Shown here: piece by piece, positions 1 to 12,262 of the stretch
Layout of the letters: each line of letters starts with the position of its first letter
Numbering within the stretch: the stretch's first letter is position 1
NCBI GenBank assembly: GCA_930367205.1
Contig: OV884015.1
Location: 104,658,509 to 104,722,508 of the forward strand
DNA length: 64,000 nt
Direction: 5' to 3'
From: Acanthosoma haemorrhoidale
Lineage: Eukaryota; Arthropoda; Insecta; Hemiptera; Acanthosomatidae
Notes under the pieces: model-generated
Seen by the model: the letters and a program-made list of their open reading frames with translations, nothing else
The model's database searches: none
Told to the model about the DNA's origin: nothing
Translations under genes and position numbers: made by a program

Positions 1-756
1 AATGAGATTCCACACTGTTTAGCCAGCCCATTAATTAGTCGGGAAGGTTTCGGTCTCCTCTTTTATCCCTCTCTCCAGGCTCGTGCCTGTATATATATGG
101 CAGAGCACAGGATTCCACAGGATCTGACAGGGGTATCCCTCAGGACCTCCTTACACCTGCTCCTCTGGTATAAAAAGAGGTCCTGTGAGTTAATGCCGTC
201 TGTAGGCAAGCTTTAGGAATGGCATAGTCCATCCTCGCGGGATTATAAGAAAGAGACATTGAGACTAACAAGCAGTTTTCCTGCCAATAATGATCCGAAG
301 GCCTAGCCTGTGAAAGTTATATTAGTTTAGCGAAAGTTTGTCTAGATATTTCATGGAATTATAGTAATGTGTACAAAAGTATACTTTCGGATTCAATTAT
401 GAATTATCGAGCCCCAAGGCTGTTATTTTTTTTTCATCAAAACATTTACAAGGATTTAAATAGTCAAGTGAAATGAAAAAAACAGCAGATTATTCTAGGA
501 TATTGTCCCCTAAGAATAACAACACAAATAAACAAGTAAAAATGTCCAGCTGACAAAAAAATATATAACATTAAAATGATGTGATTAACTTCAATAATAA
601 AGGGGGGTATATAAGAACGAACAAGCATAAGATTGATACCAAAAACATGAATCAATAGAGGTGCATGACAATAGTAACTGAGAAATTGAAGAAAATATAT
701 ATCATATATTAATATTGTTGTGATATTTGATATTATAAATTTTATTTATCAAGAAT
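1..756. other. Non-coding spacer, no gene recognised
   Basis: No reading frame with recognisable protein motifs is seen. The first 300 bases are of mixed composition, and the rest is A/T-rich with short homopolymer runs. A TATA-like run (tatatatatgg) occurs near position 91, but nothing downstream supports a promoter. Confidence 0.5.
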
Positions 757-1512
757 TTGAAATGTTCCATTAAAAGGGCACGAAAAGGGATGCTCATAAA
801 TACCAACAAAAGTAAGATTCTACAAGCTGGAAGAAAGAAGGAAGATATTCACATATACTGTAATGGAGAAGAATTAGAAGTGGGGATAGACTTCACATAC
901 CTGAGTACAGTGATAGACGGATCTGGGAAGGTGGACGCAGAAATATCTAACAGGATTAACAAGGCGAATGCAGTTTACTACCAGATATGTAACACTGTGG
1001 TAAGGAAGAGAGGAGTAGGCAAAGATGTGAAGCTACACATCTTCAAGACAGTATATCTGCCCATGCGTTTGTATGGAGCTGAGAGTTGGATATTAACAGA
1101 CCGACAGGAGAGCAAAATCATCGCTTCCGAAACGAAATTTCTGCGAAGGACGATTGGAAAAACAAGAAGAGACCGAGTTCGCGATGAAAGGATTCGTCAG
1201 GAACTGCAGATAGCCCCACTGAAAGAGCTCCTAGAAACTCGTCAGATAAAGTGGTTCGGCCATGTTATCAGGATGGACGACCACAGAGATCCTCTAAAGA
1301 CCATGGAATATGTCCCCAGATGGCAGAAGACCTAGGGGTCGCCCTAGGATGTCCTATCTCAGCTACATTGAACGACTCTGTAAGGCGAGGGGGAAGGACC
1401 TCCGACAGGCAAGGAACCTAGCTGGAAATAGGGAAGAATGGAATTCCTGGCCGGATGCTCCTCTACGCTGAGAGGCACTAAAAAGGGAAGTTAAAGAAAA
1501 AGAAGAATTAAA
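757..1512 (+). mobile_element. 3' end of an RTE-like non-LTR retrotransposon (reverse transcriptase C-terminus)
   Basis: A 192-codon frame (757-1335) reads as the region after the polymerase core of an endonuclease/reverse transcriptase: an FTYLST step, then LYGAESW, then TRRDRVRDERIR and WFGHVIRMDDHRDP. This order is typical of the C-terminal part of RTE/jockey-related LINE proteins. The frame stops at 1333-1335, but the neighbouring frame continues the protein (RPRGRPRMSYLSYIERLC, then EEWNSWPDAPLR) to a TGA at 1469-1471. One small indel near 1312-1330 therefore broke the protein. An A-rich tail follows to about 1512. The element is 5' truncated, because no catalytic FADD box is present. 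The family is secure; the clade name is inferred. Confidence 0.75.
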
Positions 1513-2698
1513 AGGGCGTTAATCGACCCGTGTATCAAGAAGGTGATAAAAACAAAGGAGGGAGGTTTTGGAAAAACAAGATGGCGTTAGGTCGTTCTAT
1601 TGGGGCAGCCCGTAAGACATGTTGTCATATGAAGATTAGTTAATGGTGATTGGGCTTTTATGAAAACAAGAAGGAATGAGGTGATATAATTGGATTTTGC
1701 GGACCAAGTTAAAGAAGGACGAAGAAAATAGTTGAACCATAAAAAAAAAAAAACGACATGAAAATTAGTAAATCTGGTCAGTCAGTAATAATAAATAAAT
1801 AAGGTAAAATAATAAATTTGTAAATAATGTTGTAATTTATCAAAGACGTACTTATAAAATTAATTAAAGTTTTATTAATATCTAATTTTTCTTTTGCCAG
1901 AGTTATTCCTTTATTAACAGAACCTAAAACCTCAGATAAAAATTTAAAACTTAAGCAAATAGATAAAAAACGTAACAATATATAATATATTAAAATAGGA
2001 AATAAATAAAAAGAATAATAAAGTGAATTATGAAATTTTACATTGGAGGGGGGAGATAAGGGACTGGTATATCTTAGCTGTCTAGATATAAAGATGTAGG
2101 GAGAGTTCCATAGGTTTGCGGCCCAAGTGTGGTCCAAGAAAGCTGATTTGTGAGGAAATAGACATCAGAAGGGCGGGATGTAGTATTGTGGGATTTTGAA
2201 ATCTGATTTGAATGGGAGGAAGTTGTGAAGGTAGGGAGCCTTTTTAGTCACGACAGTTCTGAAGAGGAGGTATACAAGAAAGTTTTGGTGATGTCCAGAA
2301 GAACAACAACCATCCCATATCATTCTTGTGAATAATGATTACTAGCAATAGAAAAAATACATTTGACCAAATTGATCATTCAAAAACGAAATTGACTATA
2401 TAAAAACAATTTATTAACATACCTCATCATACTGTGAAATCGTAGTTAGTAGCCATGAGCATATAACTGATGCGAAGCTTTTGTTTTGTTTTTTTATTTC
2501 AAACCCCTCCCTGGAGTGAGTTACAGATTCCACAATATGGATTCAGCTTTTGTTGATTAACAACGTATCAATATATTATGTCGATATTAGGCTTCATCAG
2601 ATCGTGTGAGGAGGAATATGTCGTCTATTTAACACATTCAGGTGAATTGAATATACACCACTGACTGTGTTATTATGTGTACCATTCTATGAGATATA
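1513..2698. other. A/T-rich spacer with a weak LINE-like remnant
   Basis: No gene is supported. On the minus strand around 2,040-2,140 a short frame reads HTWAANLWNSP, which faintly resembles the W-N-S-L-P end of LINE reverse transcriptases. It is too short to assign. An A-run lies at 1,740-1,753. Confidence 0.35.
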
Positions 2699-3553
2699 CA
2701 GGATGTCCCAGAATTAACGCAATATTTGATTTAAATAGAAAATACAGTTTTTAGTATTTTTGTTCTTATTTTTTTATTGAATAATAAAGTAAATAGGATA
2801 GGGTTATTTATGGAATAACACAGCGGGCAAATGGCCTCCACGACTTTGCTGGCACATACACACTCTTTTGTCGAAATTTTCCATGACCATTTGGCGTAAA
2901 TGTGGTTGAATTTCCTCTTTGAATGCACGGGTGGATGTGGGCTTGTTTATATACCCCTTTGACTTCAACCCGATAAAAAGAAATCTAAAGGTGTTAAATC
3001 ACACGATCTCGGGGGCCAATTCTGATCACTGAAACGAGAGAGTTCACAACCTGGAAATGTTTCATGCAGTATTTGAATTGTTTCATGGGCTGTATGGCAT
3101 GTGGCACCATCTTGTTGAAACCACATATTGGCCACATCAATATCATCCAATTTCGCCACAAAGAACTGTGTTTACGACGCCGAATTGATGTTCCTGGATT
3201 TTCAACAACACTCTCGCGCACTGCTTCGATATTGACATTTGAACGGCTTGTTTTTGGACGACCAGTGTGTTGGACTCCAACTGATCTAGTTTCCCTTAAT
3301 TTTGCAATTAATCTCTTCACAGTTGATGAAGTCAAAAAACTATTCCGATCATATTTTGTATGAAATTTTTGAACTGCGGACGCCAAACTTTCATTATTTT
3401 TGAGATAATGTTCAACAATAAAGACACGTCTTTCTATCGTGTAACGCTCCATTTTTACTAACCCTAAACTATCAGCTGTCAAATTGTTTTTTTTTAGGGT
3501 TGCCAGCACTTCACTGACAAATTCAAATCTTGCGTTAATTCTGGCACACCCTT
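2699..3553 (-). mobile_element. Internally deleted Tc1/mariner-superfamily transposon
   Basis: An 855-bp element lies between TA dinucleotides (2697-2698 and 3554-3555). Its terminal inverted repeats share CCAGAATTAACGCAA in opposite orientation. The minus strand encodes a damaged transposase. The N-terminal helix-turn-helix part (from Met at 3450-3452, MERYTIERRVFIVEHYLKNN...) runs to about 3,200. It then jumps to the second half of the DDE domain in another frame: WFQQDGATCHTA (second catalytic Asp), then NWPPRSCDLTPLDFFL (third acidic region). The segment with the first catalytic Asp is missing. The C-terminal QQSRGGHL region survives near 2,830. This is a non-autonomous deletion copy; the superfamily is clear and the subfamily is not. 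Confidence 0.85.
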
Positions 3554-3940
3554 TATATATATAGATAGATATTAGATATAATGAGAAATATTTTATATTG
3601 AGTTGTGTACCACTCTACTGTAAGTAGGAGATCAATGGCCAGCTGTAATACTACTCCTTCATCTACTTCCTCGAGTCCATGTAAGAAGTATTAATGCTCA
3701 AGACAAGAAGCTAGAGAAAGGACCAATGACCCAAGCAGTAATTAACTTTAAACGACCCCTCACGTCGTCATATTTAGCGCCCAATTGTTTTTTAAAGCTC
3801 TCCTCTAACACCATTAGTGGTTTAGACTACTTAGGTAGTCTTTTTAAATACCTCAGCCTTCAGACAATTACTGAGAAAACGCTCCCATTGTTATGTGGTT
3901 TTGTGGATTAGGAAACAAAAAAAAAGTTCTTTTTCACGCT

Positions 3941-3987
<47 letters not shown>

Positions 3988-4794
3988 GTTTATTAAGTAA
4001 GCCCAAGACCTCTTATTATCGTGCGTTAGGTTCTCAAACCATAAAAAGTTCAGCATTGACTTGGAATGACTGCTTGAACTTCCGTTTAGAGGTGGTGTGA
4101 ATGTACAAGTTAATGTAAGTATCCATCCTACAATTTCTTCGTAATCGGGCCGTATTTAGTGACCTCATCGCAACATGCCTCGCTATATTATAATTCAGAT
4201 TCTTACTTTCCAAATCAATTCAGAGCAAAATTATGACGTCTATATTTTTGTCTTCTTTCAGGTCGTTGCACTTCAAACTATTACTAATAAACACAAAACC
4301 GAAATATTAAAATATTTTATACTTTCATACGATGCCATCAAATAGGCATAAAAAAGTCTCGCGCAGTCAGTATTCGTACCCACCGTCGCGAGAGTTTGGC
4401 TAAAGAGAATTTATTTTGGGAAGGCCCTCAGTCGCGCAGAAGAGTTACAGTCATGGGCTGTCGAAAGCGCTTGCCGACTAAAGAAATGCCTACGAAGATT
4501 TTGATTGAAATTGTGATAACTAAAATAAATTAGTTAACTTGAAAAAAAAAGTATATCGAGCCGATTTTGATGCAACACGCGTCATTTAATACAAGTACTG
4601 GTAGTTTAGTAAGTAGTAAGTACTAGTAAGTCTTTTAGTAAAAAGTCAAAACAAACTGTGTGTCGCTTGGTCTATCATTGCATAACATCCAATTGCGAAA
4701 TGCATCATAGTTGACTCGAGTTTTTTTGTCATTCAAACTTTTTTTTTACTGTCATATTTTGTTTAGTGTACCTTTTCCAATTTACACATACATA
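3554..4794. other. Spacer with a long T tract
   Basis: No gene is seen. A nearly pure T run occupies about 3,939-3,984 and could be the tail of a minus-strand retroelement, but the adjacent sequence to its right has no recognisable LINE motif. Confidence 0.4.
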
Positions 4795-6048
4795 CGAGGG
4801 TTGTCTGAAAAGTTTCCGACCTAACAAAGATACAAGACGTTTTTTCAAAAAAAAATTTTTCATTTTTCAACATAGTCTCCTTTTAACTCTACACACTTTC
4901 CCCAGCGATGCTCCTATCTCTGTGACCCGTCCAAATAGTACTCGGCGTTTTTCTCTGCAAAATAATCGTTCAAGAAGGTTATTGCCTCTTCATTTGACGA
5001 CAATCTCTGTCCTCCGAGCGCGATTTTTAGACGAGGGAACAAAAAGAAGTCGCTTGGGGCTAGATCTGGTGAGTAAGGCGGATGGTCAAGCAGTTCAAAC
5101 CGTAATTCATGGATTTTCGCCATGGCAACCGCTGAGGTGCGAGACGGTGGGTTGTCTTGGTGAAACAGGATTTTCTTTTTCTGCAAATGTCGCCGTTTTC
5201 CGCACGTTCTGCCTTCAGCTTGTCAAGTAATTATGCGTAGTATGCTCCTGTAATAGTTTTTCCTTTTTGAAGATAATCGATTAAAATAACTCCATGACTA
5301 ACCCAAAAAACAGTCGCCATCACTTTCCCAGCCGAAAAAACAGTTTTTGCTTTTTTTGAAGCCGGTTCCCCCTTTGCAGTCCACTGTTTGGACTGTATTT
5401 TTATTTCAGGCGTATAATGGTGTATCCAAGTTTCATCCACAGTAATTAATCGGCGCCTAAACTGCGCCAACAGAGTGTTGGAAATGTTCATTCGAACACG
5501 TTTTTGGTCTAACGTGAGCAAACGCGGCACCCAACGCGCGGACAGCTTTCTCATCTCTAAATGTTGATTTAATATGTGACAAACAGGTTCTTTTGACATG
5601 TTCATAACCTCCGCTATCTCTCTCACTTTAATTCGGCGGTCGTTTAGCACTATTTAGTGAACTTTGGCTATGTTTTCGTCGGTAGTTGCAGTTTTTGGAC
5701 GTCCCGAACGTTCATCGTCTCCCAAGCTCTTATGACCACGTTTAAATTCAGCTGCCCAAAATTTCACTGTGCTAATGTTGGTGCAGAGTCCCCATACACA
5801 GAATCCAACTCATCTTTGATTTGCGTAGGCATATTGCCTTTCAAAAACAAATATTTAATGACAGCTCGATACTCGATTTTGTCCATTTTCATTAACACTT
5901 ACATCGTCTCACTCAAACGAATGTTACACTACAATAGTTGAAAATTTGGTGAGTAACTGTCAACAGATAAACAACGAAATTCACTAGCGTTTATTTACGA
6001 CTCCTCCTATCTTCATGTTGAGGTCGGAAACTTTTCAGACCACCCTCG
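4795..6048 (-). mobile_element. Near full-length mariner transposon (D34D type)
   Basis: A 1,254-bp element is flanked by TA on both sides (4793-4794 and 6049-6050). The terminal inverted repeats share GTCTGAAAAGTTTCCGACCT about 10 bases inside each end, behind a CGAGGGT start. This size and the single transposase gene on the minus strand fit the mariner family (usually about 1.3 kb). A 107-bp relative with the same ends lies at 32,479-32,585. The copy is inactive because its transposase is broken. Confidence 0.93.
4855..5892 (-). pseudogene. Mariner transposase pseudogene, D34D motif retained
   Basis: Read on the minus strand from Met near 5,892: the N-terminal DNA-binding region (IEYRAVIKYLFLKGN), a frameshift near 5,790, WAAEFKRGHKSLGDDERSG, a stop before NDRRIKVREIAEVMNMS, and VDETWIHHYTPE carrying the first catalytic Asp. 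Then come another stop after TGAYYA, a frameshift just before KKKILFHQDN (second Asp), and PYSPDLAPSDFF (third Asp). Thirty-four residues separate the Asp of HQDN from the last Asp of APSD, the diagnostic mariner spacing. A further stop precedes the last 20 or so residues, which keep the WGKCVELKGDYVE ending. The protein would cut and paste the element at TA sites. All three catalytic Asp positions survive, but several stops and shifts make it non-functional. Confidence 0.9.
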
Positions 6049-7135
6049 TATATATATTTATATTTGAGTTCATGATTTTTTGCCTTTATATATTCCAAAT
6101 TTGAACGAATTATAGTTAAAACTAAACATTATGAAGCTAACAACTGCGTAAAGAGTTGTGGTGGTCAAAGCAATTGCTTCTTGGAATGAAGTTCCTTTCA
6201 AATCTCTAGAGAGGCTGCTAACTTTATTCGTTTAAATACATACATAATATTGTATATAAGCCCGCCCTAGTCGAGTATATAAGGGGGTAAAGCCCTGTAA
6301 AAACTTTAAAAGAACTGATAACTTCACTTGTACTAAAAGAACGACGCTATGAATATCCCACTATTGGTAGATTCCTAATTATCTTTAGAGAATAGCAGTA
6401 CCCACAATAGGATATAGTCATGCGATTGTAGATCAAGTGACACATACTTTGTTGTGGGTTAATCACTTATTAGAGGAAGGTAGAGAAAACCAATAAAACG
6501 TTTTTAAACTATACTCAAATGTCATGGAATGTTAAAGATAACTTTATTAAACATTCATAAACTGAAAGTGACAAAGGTTATATACTGCGTGGCACGTCCT
6601 AAAATAACCATATCAAATACGGGCGTGACAAGAGACGGAAGCAGGTCACAGTAGACATCACTACGCACTCATATTCCATTAGTGATGCCCAAGAGAGCGC
6701 TCTCTAGCAGTAACTAAAAGGATTATCGACTGTAAGCAATTACTCATGAAGGCTCTGTATCCATTCCGTTTCCTGTTCACTGTTCAACTGTTATCACGAA
6801 GAGTCGACTTACTCTACTCGTTCATTTCCGACAATTAGCGAGTCGTTAATAACGAAACCAACTAGTCAGTTTACGTCGTCAAGTAACAAGTTTCAGATGT
6901 CACATCAAGGGAAAACTTCACAAAAACTGATTATTAACGCATTGTTTGCACTGGGGATAACGTTTCTAATTCACTATTACACAGGCCCTTCAAGGAAGCA
7001 AAGTAATGTTGTAAGAAATGACAACACATATAAATTGCCAAAAACTAACAATATTTTCCAGTAGTGCCGAATAGCAAGCGATCCAAAAAGCCTTCATAAT
7101 AGCAGAAATAAGTCCGTTTAAAAAAAGAAAACCCT
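6049..7135. other. Spacer, no gene recognised
   Basis: No motif-bearing frame is present. A TATA-like run (gagtatataaggg, about 6,275-6,287) is visible, but nothing coding follows. Confidence 0.45.
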
Positions 7136-7303
7136 GTCCTGAGCGCCTGTGGCTCTCGCGCTCTTGGTCTGGATGCGGCTGATGGAGAAGCGTGGGGGAC
7201 TTCCCAAGACTCCGCTTTTGTTAATACTGTATAAATGAGTGAGTGAACGAAGAATCGTAAATACGGTATGAATGGGAATTTTGGACAGAATTACCTATTG
7301 CCC
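7136..7303 (+). mobile_element. LINE A 3' UTR fragment with internal deletion
   Basis: This matches the LINE A 3' untranslated region seen at 11,040-11,290 (GTCCTGAGCG, then CTCGCGCTCTTGG, then GGGGGACTTCCCAAGACTCC). It lacks the stretch between CTCCGCTT and TTAATACTGTA, which is most of the segment that forms the large tandem array at 49.8-61.8 kb. It ends near the conserved TTACCTATTGCCC. Confidence 0.8.
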
Positions 7304-7351
7304 TTACAAAGTTATTCTTCAGCCAATCACGTTATGGGGAACACCGAAAAC

Positions 7352-7829
7352 GTCCTGAGAACAATAGTAAATGCCCCTTATTACGTCGGGAACAAAACCC
7401 TTCATAACGATCTTAATATACCCTACATTCTTGAATTCGTCCCTTCCCCCTTCACCCATTGCACTGCACCTATAATCCTCCTCGGAGACTAAAGCGACAG
7501 ACAGTGGCCTCGTCACCTGCTATAAATACGTGACACAGGGAGTCCTGACAACGGACAGTTTCTCCAATCATGTCCTGAGCGTATGTTCGTGTCCCACGAA
7601 GGAGCGTGGGGGACTTCCCAAGACTCCGCTTCCTCTCTCGCTTGCGAGGGACGTGACAAACATATGGATTTGGGAGGTCTCTGGGCTGTTTGTAAATACT
7701 GTACGAATAAGCCAGTGAATGAAGAATTGTAAATATGGTACGAATGAGAAAATTGAACACAATTACTTATTGTCCAATAAAGCAGATTGTAATTTTACCA
7801 CGATAAAGATTTGATTTGAAAAAAAAAAA
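7352..7829 (+). mobile_element. LINE A 3' end copy (jockey-like non-LTR element)
   Basis: A 5'-truncated copy begins in the last codons of the reverse transcriptase (the segment reading LRTIVNAPYYVGNKTLHNDLN). It continues through a damaged C-terminus, then the 3' UTR with one array-type unit (about 7,600-7,700), and ends in GGCAGATTGTAATTTTA-type sequence, CGATAAAG and an A-rich tail at 7,818-7,829. Small deletions break the protein frame near 7,440-7,500. Confidence 0.85.
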
Positions 7830-8430
7830 ATCTGCCACACTTGAAATGAACAATGAACCAACAACAAAATTTTATTTAAATGTAAGAACTTAAATTCTTA
7901 CTTCTAAGTTCTAAAAATGTTGGCTTCCATCACACAGAGGATTACATGACAGCAATAAGCTGTTTGTTGATTAGCAAATCATGCAAGTGAATATGGAATG
8001 AATTGTGTCATGAGTCACTTAACACCTATATAGCACGAAAAAATAAAGTAAATATATTAAGTAAAAAAGTAATTCTGCTTTTCAACCTCGACAGACCAGC
8101 CTGCAAGAATGAATTGAGGTTAAACCATTTAATGAATTATTAAGTTAATGAATCATTAACCGTTCATCATATCATCGCTGGGTGTCGTAACAACAAATTA
8201 AAGTATCAGGTAATATCATCAAATTAATATTCAGTCAATGAGTTTAAATGAAGATTAAAAAAAAACTAAGTCTTTACTATCATGATGATAAAATGAGGTG
8301 CAAACAGAGGTCCATCAAAAAAAAATTCTTTTAAAACAACCGAATGACAAAATAGTTATAATGTAAATATATATATATTTATTTATTTTTAAGGAAACGT
8401 CAACCATAAGACCACTACATGCATAATTAT
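7830..8430. other. A/T-rich spacer
   Basis: Nothing coding or repetitive is recognised apart from short A and TA runs. Confidence 0.4.
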
Positions 8431-8912
8431 TTTTTTTATTTCAAACATGTTTATTGTGATAAAATTACAATCTGCCTAATTGGGCAATAAGCAATTGCTA
8501 TAAATGTTCCCATTCATACCATATTTACAATTCATCATTCACTCGCTCATTCATACAGTATTTACAAACAGCCCAGAGGTCCAAATCCAGATGGTTGTCA
8601 CCTCCCTCGCATGCGAAAGAGGAAGCGGAGTCTTGGGGAGTCCCCCACGCTCCTCCGTCAGCCGCGTCACTGGATACTAGCCAGCGGAGGCTGACCAAGA
8701 GCGCGAGAGCCACATACGGCTCAGGACATGATTAGAGAAACTGGCCATTGCCAGGACTCCCACTGTCATTTATTTATAGCAAGGGACAGGCCACTGCCGC
8801 TTTAGTCTCCGAGGAGGATTATAGGGATGAGTGGTGCCGTGCAATGACTATGCTAGGGGGTTAGGGAACTATGGATAGGTTACTATGAAATTTCATCAAC
8901 TTGGAAGGTATA
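8431..8912 (-). mobile_element. LINE A 3' end copy
   Basis: A minus-strand copy whose 3' end is at the left (T run 8,430-8,438, then TTTATTGTGATAAAATTACA). It runs through one complete array-type unit (about 8,545-8,650), the CTCCGTCAGCCGCGTCACTGG segment and the end of the coding region, and is truncated near 8,912 (CAACTTGGAAGG). It shows the normal order of LINE A 3' UTR parts, which is useful for interpreting the 12-kb array. Confidence 0.87.
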
Positions 8913-10261
8913 CATAAATGATTATTATTGTGATTTTATAAAAGCAATGTTTTTGTTTATCGTTATTATTCAATGTCGCAAATTGTTTAACCGGAACGGC
9001 GCTGATGCCTGCCAGGATGTGGTCAACCTAGTTCTAATAGACACCATTAGTGTTGCCAGTGAGTTTGACAAAGGAGCTTTGTCCTCTGCTTAGGACAAAT
9101 GAAGCCCTGCCAGTACCCCGTACATTAGCACAGTGCACTGATGTAAACATTACTTGGTTATGTACCTTCATGGAAAACCCCATAGCCTCCGAGGCGGCCA
9201 GCTGTTTTTAAATAATATTTCTTTACAATTTCATAAATCGGCTATGATAAGATCTTTTGGACAAGCTCACTAAATCATCCACCCACGTGAAGTTGGAGAG
9301 TGCTGGCGTTGAATCCACAGACCCTTGTATGTTTTCTTGAAGAATAATTCTATGCAAATGTTTAGGAAATTATATACTACTGTGAACCTGGCAGTGTAGC
9401 CAATAAATATAGCTAAAGCAACTTCTTCATGGCATGAAAATAATTCAGAATTAATTTACTCACTTAATTAAAAATGTACCAGGTCAAAAATGAATGTGAA
9501 GCGATGTGTTACAAAATAAGTTACCATCTAAATAAAATAAAAAATGATGGATGTGTGTAGTGAATTAATGCTAGTTGTCAATTATAGTGCCACGGTAAAA
9601 TTCCGAAAGTCGTATTGTTGACATACTCTCATCTTTGTGCATTTTTTGCATTCCGTGAGCCTCAATGATGACTTTTCAGCGTTGCTTTTGGACAATAAAG
9701 GCTTAGTGGAGAGACATGTATGTGTAATTTCCACGATGTGTTCAACATACTCTGTTCAGGGTTATGAGTTTCGTTATGTCAATTCTAGATGAGAAAGATA
9801 GCTTCATAAAGAAAAAAAAGTTCGATTTTCGACTTAGACTTGGAGAAGATTCTACAAAAGGTTGGCAACATACAGAAAACCCACCACTCCCTTATCCCTA
9901 TATGTCTATCGAGGAAACAGTCCACAAGTTTGCCGTTGGCTAGTTAAGGGTGAAATATATTTTTCACCTCTCTCTCTCTCTCTCTGACCATTATATTCAA
10001 AGAGGCAGAATAAATTGCTTCCAAAGACGAATGCGCTATTCAAATCAATTCATTACTGGTAGTCGATATATATTTTTTTTTTAAATCGATAGCCTTGAAA
10101 AAGAACGTGGAGTTTTTTCGCATTTAGATCGTTAGCAAATACTGTTTTTTTTTGTTGATTTATGCATACATTTGATAATATAATCCACTGCCACGAGCTA
10201 TGTATCATCAACATGTACAATGCGTTATAAACATAATTACAAATTAAGTTCAAAATAATTC
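8913..10261. other. Spacer, no gene recognised
   Basis: No conserved protein motif in six frames by eye. A short CT repeat occurs at about 9,967-9,985. Confidence 0.45.
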
Positions 10262-11295
10262 TCTTGCCTGGTAACAGTGATGTCCCCTCTACTCCCAATA
10301 CCTTCTTGGCCACATTTGCAGATGACACTGCAGTCTTGTCATCCCACCCAGACCCCGACATAGCATCCCATAACCTTCATAAACACCTTGACGAGATCGA
10401 GTATTGGTGCAACCAATGGCGGATCAAAGTTAATGAAGCAAAATGTTCCCACATTACCTTCACCCTTTGTCGCAAGTCTTGTCCACTAGTTTATTTTAAT
10501 TCTATTCCTCTCCCTGTATCCGAGACAGTACGGTACTTAGGCTTCCATCTCGACAAACGACTGACCTGGAACAGACATACGAGGCTAAAAAGACAAGAAC
10601 TAAACAGACGCTTTGGACAAATGTACATACTACTTCAAAGGACATCCCATCTCTCAATAGAAAATAAATTACTAATCTACAAAGTTATACTTAAACCAAT
10701 CTGGACATACGGAATAGAGCTATGGGGGACAGCAAAAAAGTCGAACATCGAGCGTCTCCAATCCTTTCAATCAAAAGTACTGAGAACAATAGTAAACGCC
10801 CCTTATCACGTCAGCAACAAAACCCTTCATTACGATCTTAACATACCTTATATTCTTTAACTCATCCCTTCCAAGTATATGAAATTCCATAGTAGCCTCT
10901 CCAACCAACCTAATCCCGTAGCACAGTCATTCCACTGCGCCACTCATCCCTATAATCCTCCTTGGAGACTAAAACGGGAGTGGCCTCGTGACCTGCTATA
11001 AATACGTGACAGTGGGAGTCCTGACAATGGCCAGTTTCTTTAATCATGTCCTGAGCGTCTGTGGCTCTGTGTATCCGGGACGCGGCTGACGGACGAGCGT
11101 GGAGGACTTCCCAAGACTACGTTTCCTCTTTCACGTGCGATGGAGGTGACAAACATGTGGATTTGGGAGGTCTCTGGGCTTTTGTAAATATTGGATGAAT
11201 GATGAATTGTAAATATGATATGAATGAGAAATTTTACCTCAATTACTTATTGCCTGAAAAAGGCAGATTCTAGTTTTAGTACAATAAAGAATATA
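10262..11295 (+). mobile_element. Longest LINE A copy in the window (reverse transcriptase 3' part plus 3' UTR)
   Basis: This copy carries about 740 bp of reverse-transcriptase coding sequence followed by about 290 bp of 3' UTR ending ACAATAAAG near 11,285. The protein has the FADDTA catalytic box near its start, so the 5' truncation lies just upstream of RT motif C. The 3' UTR includes the unit (about 11,095-11,200) whose relatives form the 49.8-61.8 kb array. The FADDTA, YLGFHLDKRLTW and YGIELWG motifs place it in or near the jockey clade. Confidence 0.9.
10264..11001 (+). pseudogene. LINE A reverse transcriptase, C-terminal third, one nonsense mutation
   Basis: The frame starts within RT domain 5 (FADDTAVLSSHPDPD, with the two catalytic Asp residues). 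It continues through WCNQWRIKVNEAKCSHITF and RYLGFHLDKRLTWNRH to the thumb-like region KVILKPIWTYGIELWG. A TAA at 10,858-10,860 interrupts IPYIL; other copies have GAA there (TTCTTGAACTC versus TTCTTTAACTC here). The same frame continues as LIPSKYMKFHSSLS and RPxREWPRDLL-type sequence to a TAA at 10,999-11,001, which is probably the real end of the protein. The enzyme would copy LINE RNA at nicked chromosomal DNA. This fragment lacks the endonuclease and most of the RT. Confidence 0.85.
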
Positions 11296-11790
11296 ATTGT
11301 AATTTTTTTTTTGTCTGGTAAAGCTTAACAAAACCTGAACAGTTGAAGTTGTTTTCCTGTTTTGCTTTTATGTTTCTCCATCTCGCCACCAAACCGTCCA
11401 AAAAATTACCAAATTAAGTATAGCAAAGTAGAACTAAATATTGAAGGGCTCATAACCTCGTGTGAGTGTATTCAATTAATTGGGATTATTCACTTCTAGT
11501 AGCACCGGTATGAAACAGTGGGATTTCCTAACCACGCTAGAGTTTTCACCGAGCGTCGTTCCCAGCCATAATGATCTGCGAATGAGGTTTGATGAAACTG
11601 ATAAAATATAGAAGAATGTAGTGGAACGAGATAATTTCAATAATTCAATGTTTTATTTCACAACTTTCTTCTTCGGGATGATTCTGGTTTTCTTTTTCGT
11701 AGCTATTTTCTATAGAGAAGCCAATTTTCATATCGACGTCCCATCACAAGGACTTCTTAGGCAGTCTGATGAAACGCAAAAGACTTGCAT
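11296..11790. other. Spacer upstream of a short tandem array
   Basis: No gene is supported. A frame from 11,621 runs into the repeat array and has a hydrophobic stretch (FFFGMILVFFFVAIFY) that could be a membrane segment, but there is no other support for a coding region. Confidence 0.35.
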
Positions 11791-12262
11791 AAGTCATTAT
11801 TCTTATGACTTGAAACAAAATCATTATTCTGTGACTAGAAAATAAGTCATTATTCTTATGACTTGAAACAAAATCATTATTCTGTGACTAGAAAATAAGT
11901 CATTATTCTTATGACTTGAAACAAAATCATTATTCTGTGACTAGAAAATAAGTCATTATTCTTATGACTTGAAACAAAATCATTATTCTGTGACTAGAAA
12001 ATAAGTCATTATTCTTATGACTTGAAACAAAATCATTATTCTGTGACTAGAAAATAAGTCATTATTCTTATGACTTGAAACAAAATCATTATTCTGTGAC
12101 TAGAAAATAAGTCATTATTCTTATGACCTTAAACAAAATCATTATTCTGTGACTAGAAAATAAGTCATTATTCTTATGACTTGAAACAAAATCATTATTC
12201 TGTGACTAGAAAATAAGTCATTATTCTTATGACTTGAGACAAAATCATTATTATGTGACTTT
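11791..12262. repeat. 53-bp tandem repeat, about 9 copies, each with a hairpin
   Basis: Units start at 11,791, 11,844, 11,897, 11,950, 12,003, 12,056, 12,109, 12,162 and 12,215, exactly 53 bp apart. Each holds AAGTCAT-7 bases-ATGACTT, a 7-bp inverted repeat able to form a stem-loop. The copies are almost identical, and only the seventh, eighth and last show base changes, so the array is young or homogenised. Confidence 0.95.

Noticed and set aside
11791..12262. CRISPR or iteron array from 53-bp units
   Set aside because: No spacers separate the units and no associated genes are present; it is a plain minisatellite.
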